Shown: piece after piece, positions 22,751 through 30,433 of the stretch | Layout of the letters: each line of letters opens with the position of its first letter | How positions within the stretch are numbered: position 1 is the stretch's first letter | Assembly: GCA_034419075.1 (NCBI GenBank) | Contig: DAOULR010000017.1 | Location: 1 to 64,000 of the forward strand | Length of the DNA stretch: 64,000 bases | Source of the DNA: E44-bin88 sp034419075 | GTDB taxonomy: Bacteria > Chloroflexota > Dehalococcoidia > Dehalococcoidales > BS750m-G39 | Direction: 5' to 3' | Notes under the pieces: generated by a model | The model's database searches: none | What the model saw: the letters and a program-made list of their open reading frames with translations, nothing else | What the model was told of the DNA's origin: nothing | Position numbers and translations under genes: made by a program

Positions 22751-23042
22751 GCGCCTGCGACATATATTCCTGAGCCTTTTTCAAGGCTTTCTGATTAACA
22801 AAGTAGTGGGCACGATATCCCCTCTTTTCCCCTTGAACCAAACCCGCATTCTTCAGCACTTTAAGATGCTGAGAGATTGCTGGCTGTGTTACTCCCAGTC
22901 TAAAGGCTAACGCATTAACGCAGAGGGCATCCGGTTCCTTTTGTTGAGATAGAAGTTTTAGCAACTTCAACCGCGTCGGGTCAGCCAATACACTGAACAG
23001 GGTTGCTTGCTTTTCAATGGTGTCCTTCTTCTTAACCATCAT
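22689..23042 (-). CDS. ArsR-family winged-helix repressor
   Basis: A 117-residue regulator with a typical ArsR fold: LFSVLADPTRLKLLKLLSQ, the recognition helix in LGVTQPAISQHLKVLKNAGLV and the wing GEKRGYRAHYFV. No obvious metal-binding Cys pair is present, so the signal is unknown. It is the first gene of the exporter operon and overlaps the ATPase gene. An imperfect palindrome lies between the -10 box and the start codon, so it probably represses its own operon. Confidence 0.88.
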   Translation of the reverse strand: MMVKKKDTIEKQATLFSVLADPTRLKLLKLLSQQKEPDALCVNALAFRLGVTQPAISQHLKVLKNAGLVQGEKRGYRAHYFVNQKALKKAQEYMSQALEFGGDKSESKPERPNSEIR

Positions 23043-23066
23043 CTCTATAAGTAACCACTAATAGAG
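23043..23066 (-). promoter_or_regulatory. putative ArsR operator
   Basis: The arms CTCTATAAGT and ACTAATAGAG form a 10-position inverted repeat with one mismatch around a four-base centre. It lies immediately upstream of the ArsR start codon and just downstream of the -10 box. Binding there would block transcription start or early elongation. The link to the adjacent ArsR protein is inferred from position and symmetry. Confidence 0.65.
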
Positions 23067-23068
23067 TT

Positions 23069-23097
23069 ATTATAGTATTATTGCGACCAAGGGTCAA
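23069..23097 (-). promoter_or_regulatory. sigma-70 promoter of the ArsR-ABC operon
   Basis: On the minus strand TTGACC (23097-23092), a 17-base spacer and a perfect TATAAT (23074-23069) are seen, upstream of the ArsR gene. The rest of the gap to 23211 shows no gene. Confidence 0.75.
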
Positions 23098-23211
23098 TGC
23101 AAGAGCTAGAGGAATTGATGTGATTTAAGCGGCTGGTGAAAAACTGCCTTTTCCAGATAAGATGTTCGGCGGGATTCTAATAGCTTTTACTCTCTGTTTT
23201 TTGGACAACTG

Positions 23212-23484
23212 TCAAAGGTTCTTCGGGAGGTATTGAGAGCCATTATCTCCTGTCTCGGTGTCGTCCCCTTTAAGTACACTTTCCTTTTTCACAAGGTCAC
23301 ATTGAGTTTTTTTGGATTTAACTCTTTTAGCTTTGACTCTGATTGTGAGGTTACGTCCCGCAATTATTTCAACCTTGTTGCCGGGCTTAAGGTCGTAGAA
23401 CCTTATCCAAGCCTTGGGCAATGTAACTGCAAATCCGCCCTCACCTATCTTGAACAGTGTTCTCTCTACCTTTATTGGCATCAT
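23212..23484 (-). CDS. AbrB/SpoVT-like small DNA-binding protein
   Basis: A 90-residue protein. Residues 1-48 fit the swapped-hairpin AbrB fold (TLFKIGEGGFAVTLPKAWIRFYDLKPGNKVEII). A basic, then acidic tail follows (KAKRVKSKKTQ, GDDTETGD). Such proteins act as transition-state regulators or antitoxins; no toxin partner adjoins it. It is the last gene of the DNA-processing operon, joined to the upstream gene by ATGA. Confidence 0.7.
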   Translation of the reverse strand: MMPIKVERTLFKIGEGGFAVTLPKAWIRFYDLKPGNKVEIIAGRNLTIRVKAKRVKSKKTQCDLVKKESVLKGDDTETGDNGSQYLPKNL

Positions 23485-23789
23485 GGCCTCTCTAACATTT
23501 TCTTTCTATGAAGCTTCATACCGCCGATAGGTTCAAACATCACCTCATTCCAGCGATGCCATTTTCTCTCCTGAACAGCAGCATAGTTCTCAACTGCCTT
23601 CTTTGAAGCTTTTCTCTGCCAAGGTAAAAGACCAGGCCACTCTGTCACCGGGGGGTCCGTTCCAGTGCTAGGGAGCATAGCCGTGTCTTTGCGGCTGGCA
23701 GGTATCGTATGGGTCAATTCATAACCCATGCGCAGGAGAGCAGCCAGCAATAGCATACCCATCCAGTTTAGTGGTGGTTGGCTATTCAT
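23481..23789 (-). CDS. small single-TM hypothetical protein
   Basis: A 102-residue protein starting MNSQPPLNWMGMLLLAALL, with one N-terminal membrane segment and a Pro/Trp-containing, basic C-terminal half (WQRKASKKAVENYAAVQERKWHRW). ATG at 23789 has GGAG five bases upstream and lies within the end of the previous gene; longer forms lack a site. No family is recognised. Confidence 0.5.
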   Translation of the reverse strand: MNSQPPLNWMGMLLLAALLRMGYELTHTIPASRKDTAMLPSTGTDPPVTEWPGLLPWQRKASKKAVENYAAVQERKWHRWNEVMFEPIGGMKLHRKKMLERP

Positions 23790-24063
23790 AAATCTCCACG
23801 CTAAATCCCATAGACTGAAAGCCCCGAGAGACCATGTCTGCCCAGCCTTCAATGGCATCACGGATTATCGCCTCGACCTGCTCATCATCCGAATGACCAA
23901 CATCGAGTTGTATTCCTCTCTGCCGTTTTTTAAGGCTCACAGTCACACGAGAAAGTGCCTCCTTCCTTTCAGGAGGCGCCTGGGCTACTTGCTGAGCAAC
24001 CATGTTGAATAACATCTCACGAGCCTGCGGTGTTGATAGCATTTTCTGCATCTGGTCAAACAT
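23782..24063 (-). CDS. hypothetical protein in DNA-processing operon
   Basis: A 93-residue helical protein (MFDQMQKMLSTPQAREMLFN, then VTVSLKKRQRGIQLDVGHSDDEQVEAIIRDAI). ATG at 24063 is chosen because GAGGAGGAAT precedes it; it follows the C2H2-finger gene by one base. No motif points to a function. It may be a partner of the upstream zinc-finger protein. Confidence 0.5.
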   Translation of the reverse strand: MFDQMQKMLSTPQAREMLFNMVAQQVAQAPPERKEALSRVTVSLKKRQRGIQLDVGHSDDEQVEAIIRDAIEGWADMVSRGFQSMGFSVEIYE

Positions 24064-24064
24064 T

Positions 24065-24985
24065 TTATTCCTCCTCTTTTTCATTTAGCTTGTGATGCTT
24101 AATTGCTGGCGGTTGCCAGGATTGCTGTCCTCCGCTTGGCGCTGCCCCGGAACCCATGCCGGGCATCGCTACGCCGAACATCTGGGCCATCTGCTGCATG
24201 GACTGCATCATGCCGAGGAGTTGACTTAGGGGGTCATCCCGCTTGCCGCTCAACTCCTGGCGAATCTGGCTTATCGAGTCGGTTATCCGAGCATTGTTCT
24301 GCGAAATTACCTGAGAGAGTTGACTGGCCGTCTCATAAGCAGTCCGGTCAGCAATCTCTTCACTTGAGGCCTTTGCCCTTGCAGCTGCCGCATCTTGTTC
24401 TTCCCTGGTCTCTTTCATCAGTTTCAGTATGGGCTCGATGAGTTTGGCGTCTGCCTCGGCCTGCATACGCACCATCTCAATATCGTCACGGTTCATCTTC
24501 TGGGCCGCCCGCAAAAGCAACATGCCTTCCAACCTCAGGTGCCAGTCATTACTGCCGTTGGCAAGGCGCTGCATGATGGACTCCGGCGTGATGATCTCCG
24601 TTCCTTTAACGGTGACCGGTAAACCTCCCTCATTGCTGCTTTCGGCCGGTTTCCCTTCGGGCTCCACAAACTCGGCAGCTACCTGGTCAACGGTACGGCG
24701 AGCATAACCGAACTGCTCTTTCACTTGTTTGGGAGTAAATCCTTGCCTCATAAGGTCACGAATACTCTCCATGACTCCGGGTTCCTCGTCGGTGATATCC
24801 TCTTGCTCTTCTTCCGGCAGCTCCTCAAGTGGATCCTCTGATGTACTCTCAACGACTTCTCCAGCCTGTTCAGTATTTTGGGCTTCAGCATTCTCAACTC
24901 TATTCCGCCCATGAGCGCTGGACATGTGACCGCCGAGTTCAGTCGATGCCTTGAATTTCTTTCCGCATATCTTACAGGTAAACAT
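24065..24985 (-). CDS. C2H2 zinc-finger, HTH and coiled-coil protein
   Basis: A 306-residue protein beginning with a classical C2H2 finger (FTCKICGKKFKASTELGGHMSSAH; C4, C7, H20, H25). An acidic linker follows, then a helix-turn-helix-like segment (GFTPKQVKEQFGYARRTVDQV), long helices likely to form a coiled coil (about 150-245), and a Met/Gln-rich end (GMMQSMQQMAQMFGVAMPGMG). C2H2 fingers are rare in bacteria and mostly found on mobile elements. The iteron-like array directly upstream is a candidate target, so it may be an initiator or autoregulator (inferred). Confidence 0.65.
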   Translation of the reverse strand: MFTCKICGKKFKASTELGGHMSSAHGRNRVENAEAQNTEQAGEVVESTSEDPLEELPEEEQEDITDEEPGVMESIRDLMRQGFTPKQVKEQFGYARRTVDQVAAEFVEPEGKPAESSNEGGLPVTVKGTEIITPESIMQRLANGSNDWHLRLEGMLLLRAAQKMNRDDIEMVRMQAEADAKLIEPILKLMKETREEQDAAAARAKASSEEIADRTAYETASQLSQVISQNNARITDSISQIRQELSGKRDDPLSQLLGMMQSMQQMAQMFGVAMPGMGSGAAPSGGQQSWQPPAIKHHKLNEKEEE

Positions 24986-25008
24986 ATTGTTTCTCCTTCA
25001 GTGGCGCT

Positions 25009-25058
25009 CACTCAGTGAATGCCACTCAGTGGCTACCACCAGTGGTTACCACTTAGTG
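25009..25058. repeat. iteron-like array of four near-palindromic repeats
   Basis: CACTCAGTG occurs at 25009 and 25023, with variants CACCAGTG at 25037 and CACTTAGTG at 25050. Start-to-start spacing is 14, 14 and 13 bases, and each unit is itself a near palindrome. A half-site CAGTGGCG lies at about 24999. It fills the only sizeable gap in this operon and ends about 25 bases before the C2H2-finger gene. It could be a replication origin or operator. The array is too short and too regular in spacing for CRISPR. Confidence 0.75.
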
Positions 25059-25104
25059 AATACGCCAACTGGATTTTCCCCCTTAGCCCCGGACGGGTCA
25101 TCGG

Positions 25105-26007
25105 TCACCCTCCTATTCCAAGAAGCTTTATTGCCTTCTCAACCCCCAGTTGAGGAGCGAGCCTGGCCACCCTGACAGCATCGCGCACGTCCTGGCTTAG
25201 TCCATCCAGCCGGTTTGCTATCTCTTCGGCAATCTCCTGGTTCAGATTCTCACGTCTCATCAGCACTCCCTTGACCACGGTCAGATACTCCTGGCGCTGG
25301 TAAGGATTCATATGTCGGATAGCGAAGCGAGACCGCAGTTCAGGTGATAGCATATTCAGACGATTGATAGCGGCAATCACCCATAATGGATTCAACAGGT
25401 CAAGCTCCCGGCCTTTTTTTGCTCTCACCAGCCGACCACCCTCCATCATAGAGAGCAGGGCGGCAGTATCAGCAGCATTCATCTTGTCCAATTCATCAAT
25501 CAGGATAATTCGCGGATGTCTCTCCGCCACCAGGTCCCAGAGTCCTGCCTTGGAAGTAGCCGAGCCGACCAGCCAGATGGCTCTCTCGCCGGCAGCATGT
25601 TCAATGTCCCAGAGGAAAAGCGTCTTAGCCAGCGCAGGAGGCCCAGCCAACAGCACGTGAACGGGTTTCTCGGCTAAGAGGCAGGCTATCAGCAGCTCTT
25701 TGATATCCTCATGGCCAATGATGTCCCCGAAAAGACCGTCAGCTGGAATCGGCTCGCTAGACACCTCGGTACCTGTCTCAACAGAGGCACCGCTCACAAG
25801 CATTTTCCCGAGGTCACTTAGACGGTAGCCAGTATAAGAGTTTGAGCGGAATACATTCTCAAGGTAACCGTCTTTGAAAAGACGGCTTAGGGTTGCCGGC
25901 CAGATACGGACGTGCCGCCAGGACCAGCCCATACGCAGCTCTTGCATATTCTGCATATCTTCAAACTTGGCTATTTCAAAAAGTAGTTCCAGGTCACCGT
26001 CTTTCAC
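25105..26007 (-). CDS. MoxR/RuvB-like AAA ATPase with N-terminal winged helix
   Basis: A 300-residue ATPase. The N-terminal 75 residues look like a winged helix (VRIWPATLSRLFKDGYLENVF). The AAA core has Walker A GPPALAKT (a divergent middle compared with the usual GxGKT form), Walker B IILIDELDK, sensor-1 WVIAAINR and an arginine finger region LRSRFAIR. It probably remodels DNA-protein complexes or acts as a helicase loader. GTG at 26007 is chosen because it overlaps the upstream stop as TAGTG with GGGGGTGG upstream; a GTG at 26016 is possible. Confidence 0.75.
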   Translation of the reverse strand: MKDGDLELLFEIAKFEDMQNMQELRMGWSWRHVRIWPATLSRLFKDGYLENVFRSNSYTGYRLSDLGKMLVSGASVETGTEVSSEPIPADGLFGDIIGHEDIKELLIACLLAEKPVHVLLAGPPALAKTLFLWDIEHAAGERAIWLVGSATSKAGLWDLVAERHPRIILIDELDKMNAADTAALLSMMEGGRLVRAKKGRELDLLNPLWVIAAINRLNMLSPELRSRFAIRHMNPYQRQEYLTVVKGVLMRRENLNQEIAEEIANRLDGLSQDVRDAVRVARLAPQLGVEKAIKLLGIGG

Positions 26008-26402
26008 TATTGCCACCCCCTGTCTTTCGCGATCTGCTGGTAAGCAGCTATCATCATCTGGAGCAGGAAGTCAGTGCCGCGGACGCCGGCGGTGTCAGGA
26101 TGAAGTTTAATCAGTAGCTCCCGATAGCGTTTTTTGACTTCCTCATCGGATGCGGACTTTTCTAAACTTAAAACTCGGTAGGGGTCGAAGCCACCCTGTT
26201 TCCCGACCATATTTGGTACCTGTGAAAGGTCTAACCCCATAGTCGCAACGAGACGCAGAAAGCTCTCCGAGTTAAAAGCGTCTCGGAACATAGCGTCCAT
26301 CCAGCCCTGTACCTCCTCACGAACGACTTTCTGTATTCGCTCTTGCGCCTGCATCAATCTCGTAATTCCATTTTCCATATCATCACCGGAAGTGTTTGTC
26401 AT
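26007..26402 (-). CDS. J-domain (DnaJ-like) protein
   Basis: A 131-residue protein. The C-terminal 65 residues form a J domain: DPYRVLSLEKSASDEEVKKRYREL followed by LHPD (the HPD motif that stimulates Hsp70) and a third helix. The N-terminal half is helical. It probably recruits the host DnaK, for example to remodel a replication complex, as known for phage and plasmid replication. It sits directly upstream of the AAA ATPase and overlaps it by one base. Confidence 0.8.
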   Translation of the reverse strand: MTNTSGDDMENGITRLMQAQERIQKVVREEVQGWMDAMFRDAFNSESFLRLVATMGLDLSQVPNMVGKQGGFDPYRVLSLEKSASDEEVKKRYRELLIKLHPDTAGVRGTDFLLQMMIAAYQQIAKDRGWQ

Positions 26403-26644
26403 TTAACGTGCGCTCCTGTTCCATTAAGCCAGCCGCGCTCGTCCGGACAGAGCGGCGGTCCCATACTCTCGAAATACACGCATCCTTGGCAGATGCTGAT
26501 TGCCAGTGGCTCACCCCGAGCAAGGCGCCTAACGTCAAGGGTGCCGTCAACCGAAGTCGGTGAAAGGTTGAGTCCAGCATCACAATAAATGCGGTCACTT
26601 CTCACCTTGGCGTGGAAGCATTCGTACAGTGTCAATTTCTTCAC
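26399..26644 (-). CDS. small Cys-containing hypothetical protein
   Basis: An 81-residue protein with Cys residues at LYECF, IYCDAG, ICQGC and PLCPDE, a possible zinc site. It overlaps both neighbours by ATGA and so belongs to the operon. No family is recognised. Confidence 0.5.
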   Translation of the reverse strand: MKKLTLYECFHAKVRSDRIYCDAGLNLSPTSVDGTLDVRRLARGEPLAISICQGCVYFESMGPPLCPDERGWLNGTGAHVK

Positions 26645-27144
26645 GTGCTCACCGCCTTCGTCTGGTCTCTTACCCTCCAGCGACAGAAATCAGACTTATA
26701 GATACAGGCGGTTAAAGGTTGATCCTGAGCGAGCCGGCAGAGCCCGCTATCTTTGTAACAGGCATGCTTGGCCTCGGGTAGAGGATCGCGGGGCGGGTCC
26801 CAGCCAAGGGCAACTGCCTGGTCATACGCAAGTTCATACTCAGTTAGAGACTCCACATATTGCTCGTAGAACCGCTCATGCCACACCTTCTCCATCAAGT
26901 TCATCTTGTGCTCAAGGAAATGCATTTTTTCGAGAGATTCATCACGTAACCGCTTGATATAATCAGGGTCTACTTTTTCGATTGCCACAGCCTTTTCCAT
27001 GTAGTAGAGCATCTTGCGCCGGTAAGCCTTTTCCAGAGCTTCGCTGCCGGTATCGGAAGCTCGTAAATGGAGTTTCCCGGCGATCTCAAGCAGCTTTTCA
27101 GCCTCCGCAATTAATGCTTCCCCAGTCACTGTAATAGTTCCCAT
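26641..27144 (-). CDS. helical hypothetical protein with C-terminal four-Cys cluster
   Basis: A 167-residue protein. The first 115 residues are helical and charged (LIAEAEKLLEIAGKLHLRA, EKVDPDYIKRLRDESLEKMHFLEHK). The last 45 contain four Cys (ACYKDSGLC, ACIYKSDFC), likely a zinc or Fe-S site. The start lies 19 bases inside the previous gene. The function is unknown; it sits between nuclease and J-domain genes. Confidence 0.55.
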   Translation of the reverse strand: MGTITVTGEALIAEAEKLLEIAGKLHLRASDTGSEALEKAYRRKMLYYMEKAVAIEKVDPDYIKRLRDESLEKMHFLEHKMNLMEKVWHERFYEQYVESLTEYELAYDQAVALGWDPPRDPLPEAKHACYKDSGLCRLAQDQPLTACIYKSDFCRWRVRDQTKAVST

Positions 27145-27797
27145 AACGCTTTTGACCTCCTCTCGCCGATACCTGGAACCGACTTCAGCTCTTCAAAGTT
27201 GCAACTCCAGGAGAGAGGTGCCTTCCCGAACTTCTCAAGAATTGCCTCCGCTAGCATAGTGCCGATACCTGGGAACCCCTGAAGTAAAAATCTGGCAATG
27301 TCTTCCTGGCTGCTTTTTCCCCAGGTATCGCGCACGGTGTGCTTCGGCCGAGTGAGCAGACTCCGATGAACCTTCTTTCCAAACCATGCTTCGATCTCAA
27401 GCACAGCCGTAGCCGTATCGTTAATATCATCCGTATGTTCAACCATTACCCCGTGGATTAGCCAGACGGAGCGCAGGAGATTACGAAGCTGCTGCCGTGT
27501 CCACCGGCTTGCCCACGAAGCCATAAGGTGACCATCTGCCGTCCACTGGGGTCGTCCTTCTACAACGAGCACGGGATATTCTGTTCGAGCCAGCATCGCC
27601 AACTCCCGGGCAAGCCGTCCGTCATCAATCGAGGCTAATAAATCGTCTGGAAACGCCTTCCGCTGAATTGCCAGCTTGCCGCGGCCAGAGACTACGGACA
27701 GAACATCAGCCCCATGCTGCTCCGGCAGGGAGTGGGACATCGCCCTATCTCCGAGCAGAGCCAAGAGGTCGCGGTCAGTCGGCGAAATGAGTATCAT
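27126..27797 (-). CDS. ERCC4/XPF-type nuclease with HhH domain
   Basis: A 223-residue protein. The nuclease core shows IQRKAFPDDL, corresponding to the ERK-x3-D motif of XPF/Mus81 nucleases with Glu replaced by Gln, and an earlier acidic position in HGADVLSV. The last 60 residues contain two helix-hairpin-helix units (GFPGIGTMLAEAILEKFG and SVPGIGERRSKALWELL). Such enzymes cut branched DNA structures, so a role in resolving replication or recombination intermediates is likely. The Gln substitution could reduce activity. It overlaps the upstream ATPase gene by ATGA. Confidence 0.78.
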   Translation of the reverse strand: MILISPTDRDLLALLGDRAMSHSLPEQHGADVLSVVSGRGKLAIQRKAFPDDLLASIDDGRLARELAMLARTEYPVLVVEGRPQWTADGHLMASWASRWTRQQLRNLLRSVWLIHGVMVEHTDDINDTATAVLEIEAWFGKKVHRSLLTRPKHTVRDTWGKSSQEDIARFLLQGFPGIGTMLAEAILEKFGKAPLSWSCNFEELKSVPGIGERRSKALWELLQ

Positions 27798-28531
27798 AAC
27801 CAGCCCGCCACCTTTCCGTACTGAATCGGGAAGTTGATAAGTTTATGGTGGTCAAAGTACCGGCGCCCACCTCGATCTTTGACGGTGGTAATGAAATGGC
27901 CGTCTTTACGGTATGTCAGCAGAAAGACAGTGTCTGGCTGATAGGCAAGCTGTTTCTGGCCGGCAGGCCGGATTCCGTGAGGGCCATAAAGGTCCCTGAT
28001 ATCCTGAGCATCATCATCTGATACTGCCTGCCCGGCGGTAGCCATGTACAGGTGCGCCGGAATCCGGTAGACCAATGAGAAGATAAAATCCTCATAGAGC
28101 CGGTTCACAACGGGCCAGTCTGTCCAACCTTTGAGTGCCGCATCCCTCCCCGCGAACAGGCTCTTAGCATCCTTCTTGATCTTCTTACGGGCCTCAAGGA
28201 AGTACTCGCCCATGTCCTGGTCAAAGATTTCGCCGATGTAGTACTTCTGGACAGCAGACCAGGCCTTGTCCACCATATCGATGACTACCCAATCGCTCTC
28301 TTTGCACAGGTTAGCAATTTTCTTCTGGGCGTCTCGGTACTCGGACCAGTCGACCACAGGGTAGACACGGACGTTGGTCAGTTGGGGAAACTCCTTGAGG
28401 GAGCGCTCGGCGCCAATCTCCGAGTCAATCACGTAGAAGGTTGAGTTCTTGTAATGGTTAGCCATTCTCAGCCAGTTATAGGTTTTACCAGAACCAGGCC
28501 CTCCCATGACCAGTATCCTTTCACGCATCAT
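27794..28531 (-). CDS. RecA-like ATPase (Sak4/AAA_24-like)
   Basis: A 245-residue P-loop ATPase with Walker A GGPGSGKT near the N-terminus and Walker B-like SDWVVIDMVDK. The overall size and the ending (DTVFLLTYRKDGHFITTVKDRGG) fit the phage Sak4-type single-strand-annealing or recombination ATPases. It lies between a Cas4-like nuclease and an ERCC4 nuclease, supporting recombination-dependent replication. GGAGGTGAAAA precedes the ATG; the following Met is an alternative. Confidence 0.75.
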   Translation of the reverse strand: MMRERILVMGGPGSGKTYNWLRMANHYKNSTFYVIDSEIGAERSLKEFPQLTNVRVYPVVDWSEYRDAQKKIANLCKESDWVVIDMVDKAWSAVQKYYIGEIFDQDMGEYFLEARKKIKKDAKSLFAGRDAALKGWTDWPVVNRLYEDFIFSLVYRIPAHLYMATAGQAVSDDDAQDIRDLYGPHGIRPAGQKQLAYQPDTVFLLTYRKDGHFITTVKDRGGRRYFDHHKLINFPIQYGKVAGWL

Positions 28532-28736
28532 TTTTCACCTCCGATTTCCGAAAATAAGGGCAGTCGCTTCCGTCCAGGCATAGTGGAAGCAGTAGGCATG
28601 ACCGTACCTGAAGGCATCTGCTACAAAGCCTTTCCCTGGCTTTTTTCACAGCTTCCTCACCGTGCTTGGCTACTATCTTCGATTGAACAGATTGTCTAGA
28701 GCTTGCTGCGCCACTGGTGTCGTTCTTTTTCGCCAT
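28521..28736 (-). CDS. small Cys-rich (zinc-binding) protein
   Basis: A 71-residue basic protein with a Cys cluster in its second half (LCSRCLQVRSC, PLCLDGSDCPYF), likely binding zinc or an Fe-S cluster. It lies within an operon of nucleases and ATPases, so a nucleic-acid-related accessory function is possible. No family is recognised. Confidence 0.55.
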   Translation of the reverse strand: MAKKNDTSGAASSRQSVQSKIVAKHGEEAVKKARERLCSRCLQVRSCLLLPLCLDGSDCPYFRKSEVKNDA

Positions 28737-28742
28737 TGCCTG

Positions 28743-29627
28743 TTAAACCCTCAAGTCCTCGACCCGGATATATTCAGCCCGTGGTTTGACCGTTTTCACC
28801 TTCTCCAGTACTTCGGCGGAGACCAATTTCCTTAGCTCAGTCACAGGATAAGAAACGCTCTCACCTGCAGGGACATAGCTAATCGCCAGCTCATCGACCG
28901 TAAGCTTGCCCCTCTCCCTGGCAGCGATTAGGAGGGTGGGATCCGCTTCCGCCCGCAATTCCTTTGCTTCAGTCTCAAGCTCCAAAGCCCGCCGTCTTAG
29001 TCCGGCCGCCCGCAGGACATCACCGGATAGAGATACCGGTGTCTTCTCTTCTTCCTGGCAGAGGTAGCGATAGCGGCATATCCGGCAGGTGAAATCGTCG
29101 GTCATCTGTGCTGGACATAGCTGCTTTTTACGAACTGCTATTTCAACGTTCAGGACAGCTTCATATACCTCCTGCCAGTCCAGTGGCGGAGTATCCAGTT
29201 CAAGGTTTACCCGCTTTCCTGAATCCCTGTCCTTGACCACGTAGAGAATAGGCAGACTCACTGCCTGGTGATAAGCGGTAACCTGGAAAGCATACTCACG
29301 AAATCGGGTAAAGCCGGCACCGGTGAACGAGGCGAATCGGAAACGGGACATGCTCTTTATCTCAAGCAGTCGCTGCTCACCATTGCGCCTGGCAAGACCG
29401 TCCACGTGCCCGACGAGCTCAAAGGCAGGATAGCTAAGCTTGACCTCACGCTGGCGGTCGGTTACCTTCCAGCCTTCCGATTCAAGGTCTTCAACTACCC
29501 ACTTTTCATGCCGCTCGCCTTCTCTGGCTGCTAACTTCAGAAATTCAGGTTCGGGCAAGGGTTCATGGCCGAGCCTGGCCGCTGAAAGTGCCCGAGGACA
29601 GGTCCCTAGACTGGAAATACGGTACAT
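28743..29627 (-). CDS. Cas4/RecB-like PD-(D/E)XK exonuclease with Fe-S cysteines
   Basis: A 294-residue nuclease. The N-terminal Cys in LGTCPRAL and the C-terminal trio LCPAQ-TCRICRYRYLC match the four Cys that hold an Fe-S cluster in Cas4/AddB-like enzymes. The catalytic core is visible as VGHVDGL (Asp), LLEIKS (Glu, Lys) and QVTAYHQA (Gln, Tyr). About 90 further residues follow, mostly helical. No CRISPR array or other cas gene is present, so this is a phage-type end-processing exonuclease for recombination. GGAGATCC precedes the ATG. Confidence 0.82.
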   Translation of the reverse strand: MYRISSLGTCPRALSAARLGHEPLPEPEFLKLAAREGERHEKWVVEDLESEGWKVTDRQREVKLSYPAFELVGHVDGLARRNGEQRLLEIKSMSRFRFASFTGAGFTRFREYAFQVTAYHQAVSLPILYVVKDRDSGKRVNLELDTPPLDWQEVYEAVLNVEIAVRKKQLCPAQMTDDFTCRICRYRYLCQEEEKTPVSLSGDVLRAAGLRRRALELETEAKELRAEADPTLLIAARERGKLTVDELAISYVPAGESVSYPVTELRKLVSAEVLEKVKTVKPRAEYIRVEDLRV

Positions 29628-29641
29628 TGGATCTCCTTTCT

Positions 29642-29677
29642 GGCGGGGTACAAAGCTTTTTCACCTTGTACCCCGCC
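29642..29677 (-). other. perfect 12-bp RNA hairpin in operon gap
   Basis: GGCGGGGTACAA and TTGTACCCCGCC are perfectly complementary around a 12-base loop. It sits between the stop of the 29688 gene and the ribosome binding site of the nuclease gene, with no T run after it. An mRNA processing, stability or partial termination signal is likely. Confidence 0.6.
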
Positions 29678-29687
29678 TATTGGCAAG

Positions 29688-30371
29688 TCATTTGTTTTTT
29701 AGTTCGTGGTACAGACCTTCCTCCGAGTCGTCCAGCACCCGACCAAGCAGGTCGTCGTTTTCGACCACCTCGGGCATATCCATCGCCTTCTTCTGCCATT
29801 CCTCACGGCTGAGCTTGGTCGCTAAGGCCGCCAGTTTTTTCATGGTTAGGTCATCGGAAGCCTTCTCAGCTTTTGTCTCTGTTGACTCAGCTGAAACCTT
29901 CGCTTTGCCCTTGGCTTCCTTCTCCAGAACAGCTACCGGCATAAGGTGAGTGGTCTTGCCGCCACGGTCTTCCAGTATGCCCGACCCGTACTCGATTTCC
30001 TCACGTTTGAGGTGGAAGCCAAGTCCCTTCCAGACTTCGGCTTTGGTTGCCGGGCCACGGTTGCGCATGTCAACCCCGAGCTCGTTCACTACACGGCTAA
30101 TGAGCTTGCCCATCATGCTGGTCTTCACAAACCGGTTGCGCTTGGGGTGCTGTACCTCGGCGCCTCCCTTCACCACTTCCCACCCCTGGCCACAGGGCCA
30201 GATGATGCTCTCGACATCCTCATCCGGGCTCTCACCTTCCCAGATCAGGAGAGGAACCTCACCGTCCATGTACTCCTGGCGATAGCCGAATGAGGCACCG
30301 GTGATGTGGAAGTCGAAATCATCAGGTAACCCGCTATCCAGGTCCCAACTGTCACGTTCTTTATCTGTCAT
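29688..30371 (-). CDS. candidate ssDNA-binding or recombination accessory protein
   Basis: A 227-residue protein. The N-terminus has the acidic motif DSWDLDSGLPDDFDF, also found in altered form in the helicase and the 182-residue protein upstream. Residues about 20-135 are mixed alpha/beta (PLLIWEGES, WEVVKGGAEVQ, MGKLISRVV). The C-terminal third is Lys/Glu/Ala-rich and disordered-looking, ending in an acidic helix, a layout seen in phage ssDNA-binding proteins. Position between helicase and exonuclease agrees. No family is firmly recognised. Confidence 0.45.
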   Translation of the reverse strand: MTDKERDSWDLDSGLPDDFDFHITGASFGYRQEYMDGEVPLLIWEGESPDEDVESIIWPCGQGWEVVKGGAEVQHPKRNRFVKTSMMGKLISRVVNELGVDMRNRGPATKAEVWKGLGFHLKREEIEYGSGILEDRGGKTTHLMPVAVLEKEAKGKAKVSAESTETKAEKASDDLTMKKLAALATKLSREEWQKKAMDMPEVVENDDLLGRVLDDSEEGLYHELKNK

Positions 30372-30433
30372 TGATAAAACCTCCTAAAGTTTTTCCCGAT
30401 TCTTTGGATTCCCGTTATGACCAGGTTATTACT

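Noticed and set aside
25009..25058. Possible CRISPR array
   Set aside because: Repeats are only 8-9 bases with 5-base spacers; this is an iteron-like arrangement, and no cas1/cas2 is present. The Cas4-like nuclease belongs to a phage-type recombination set.
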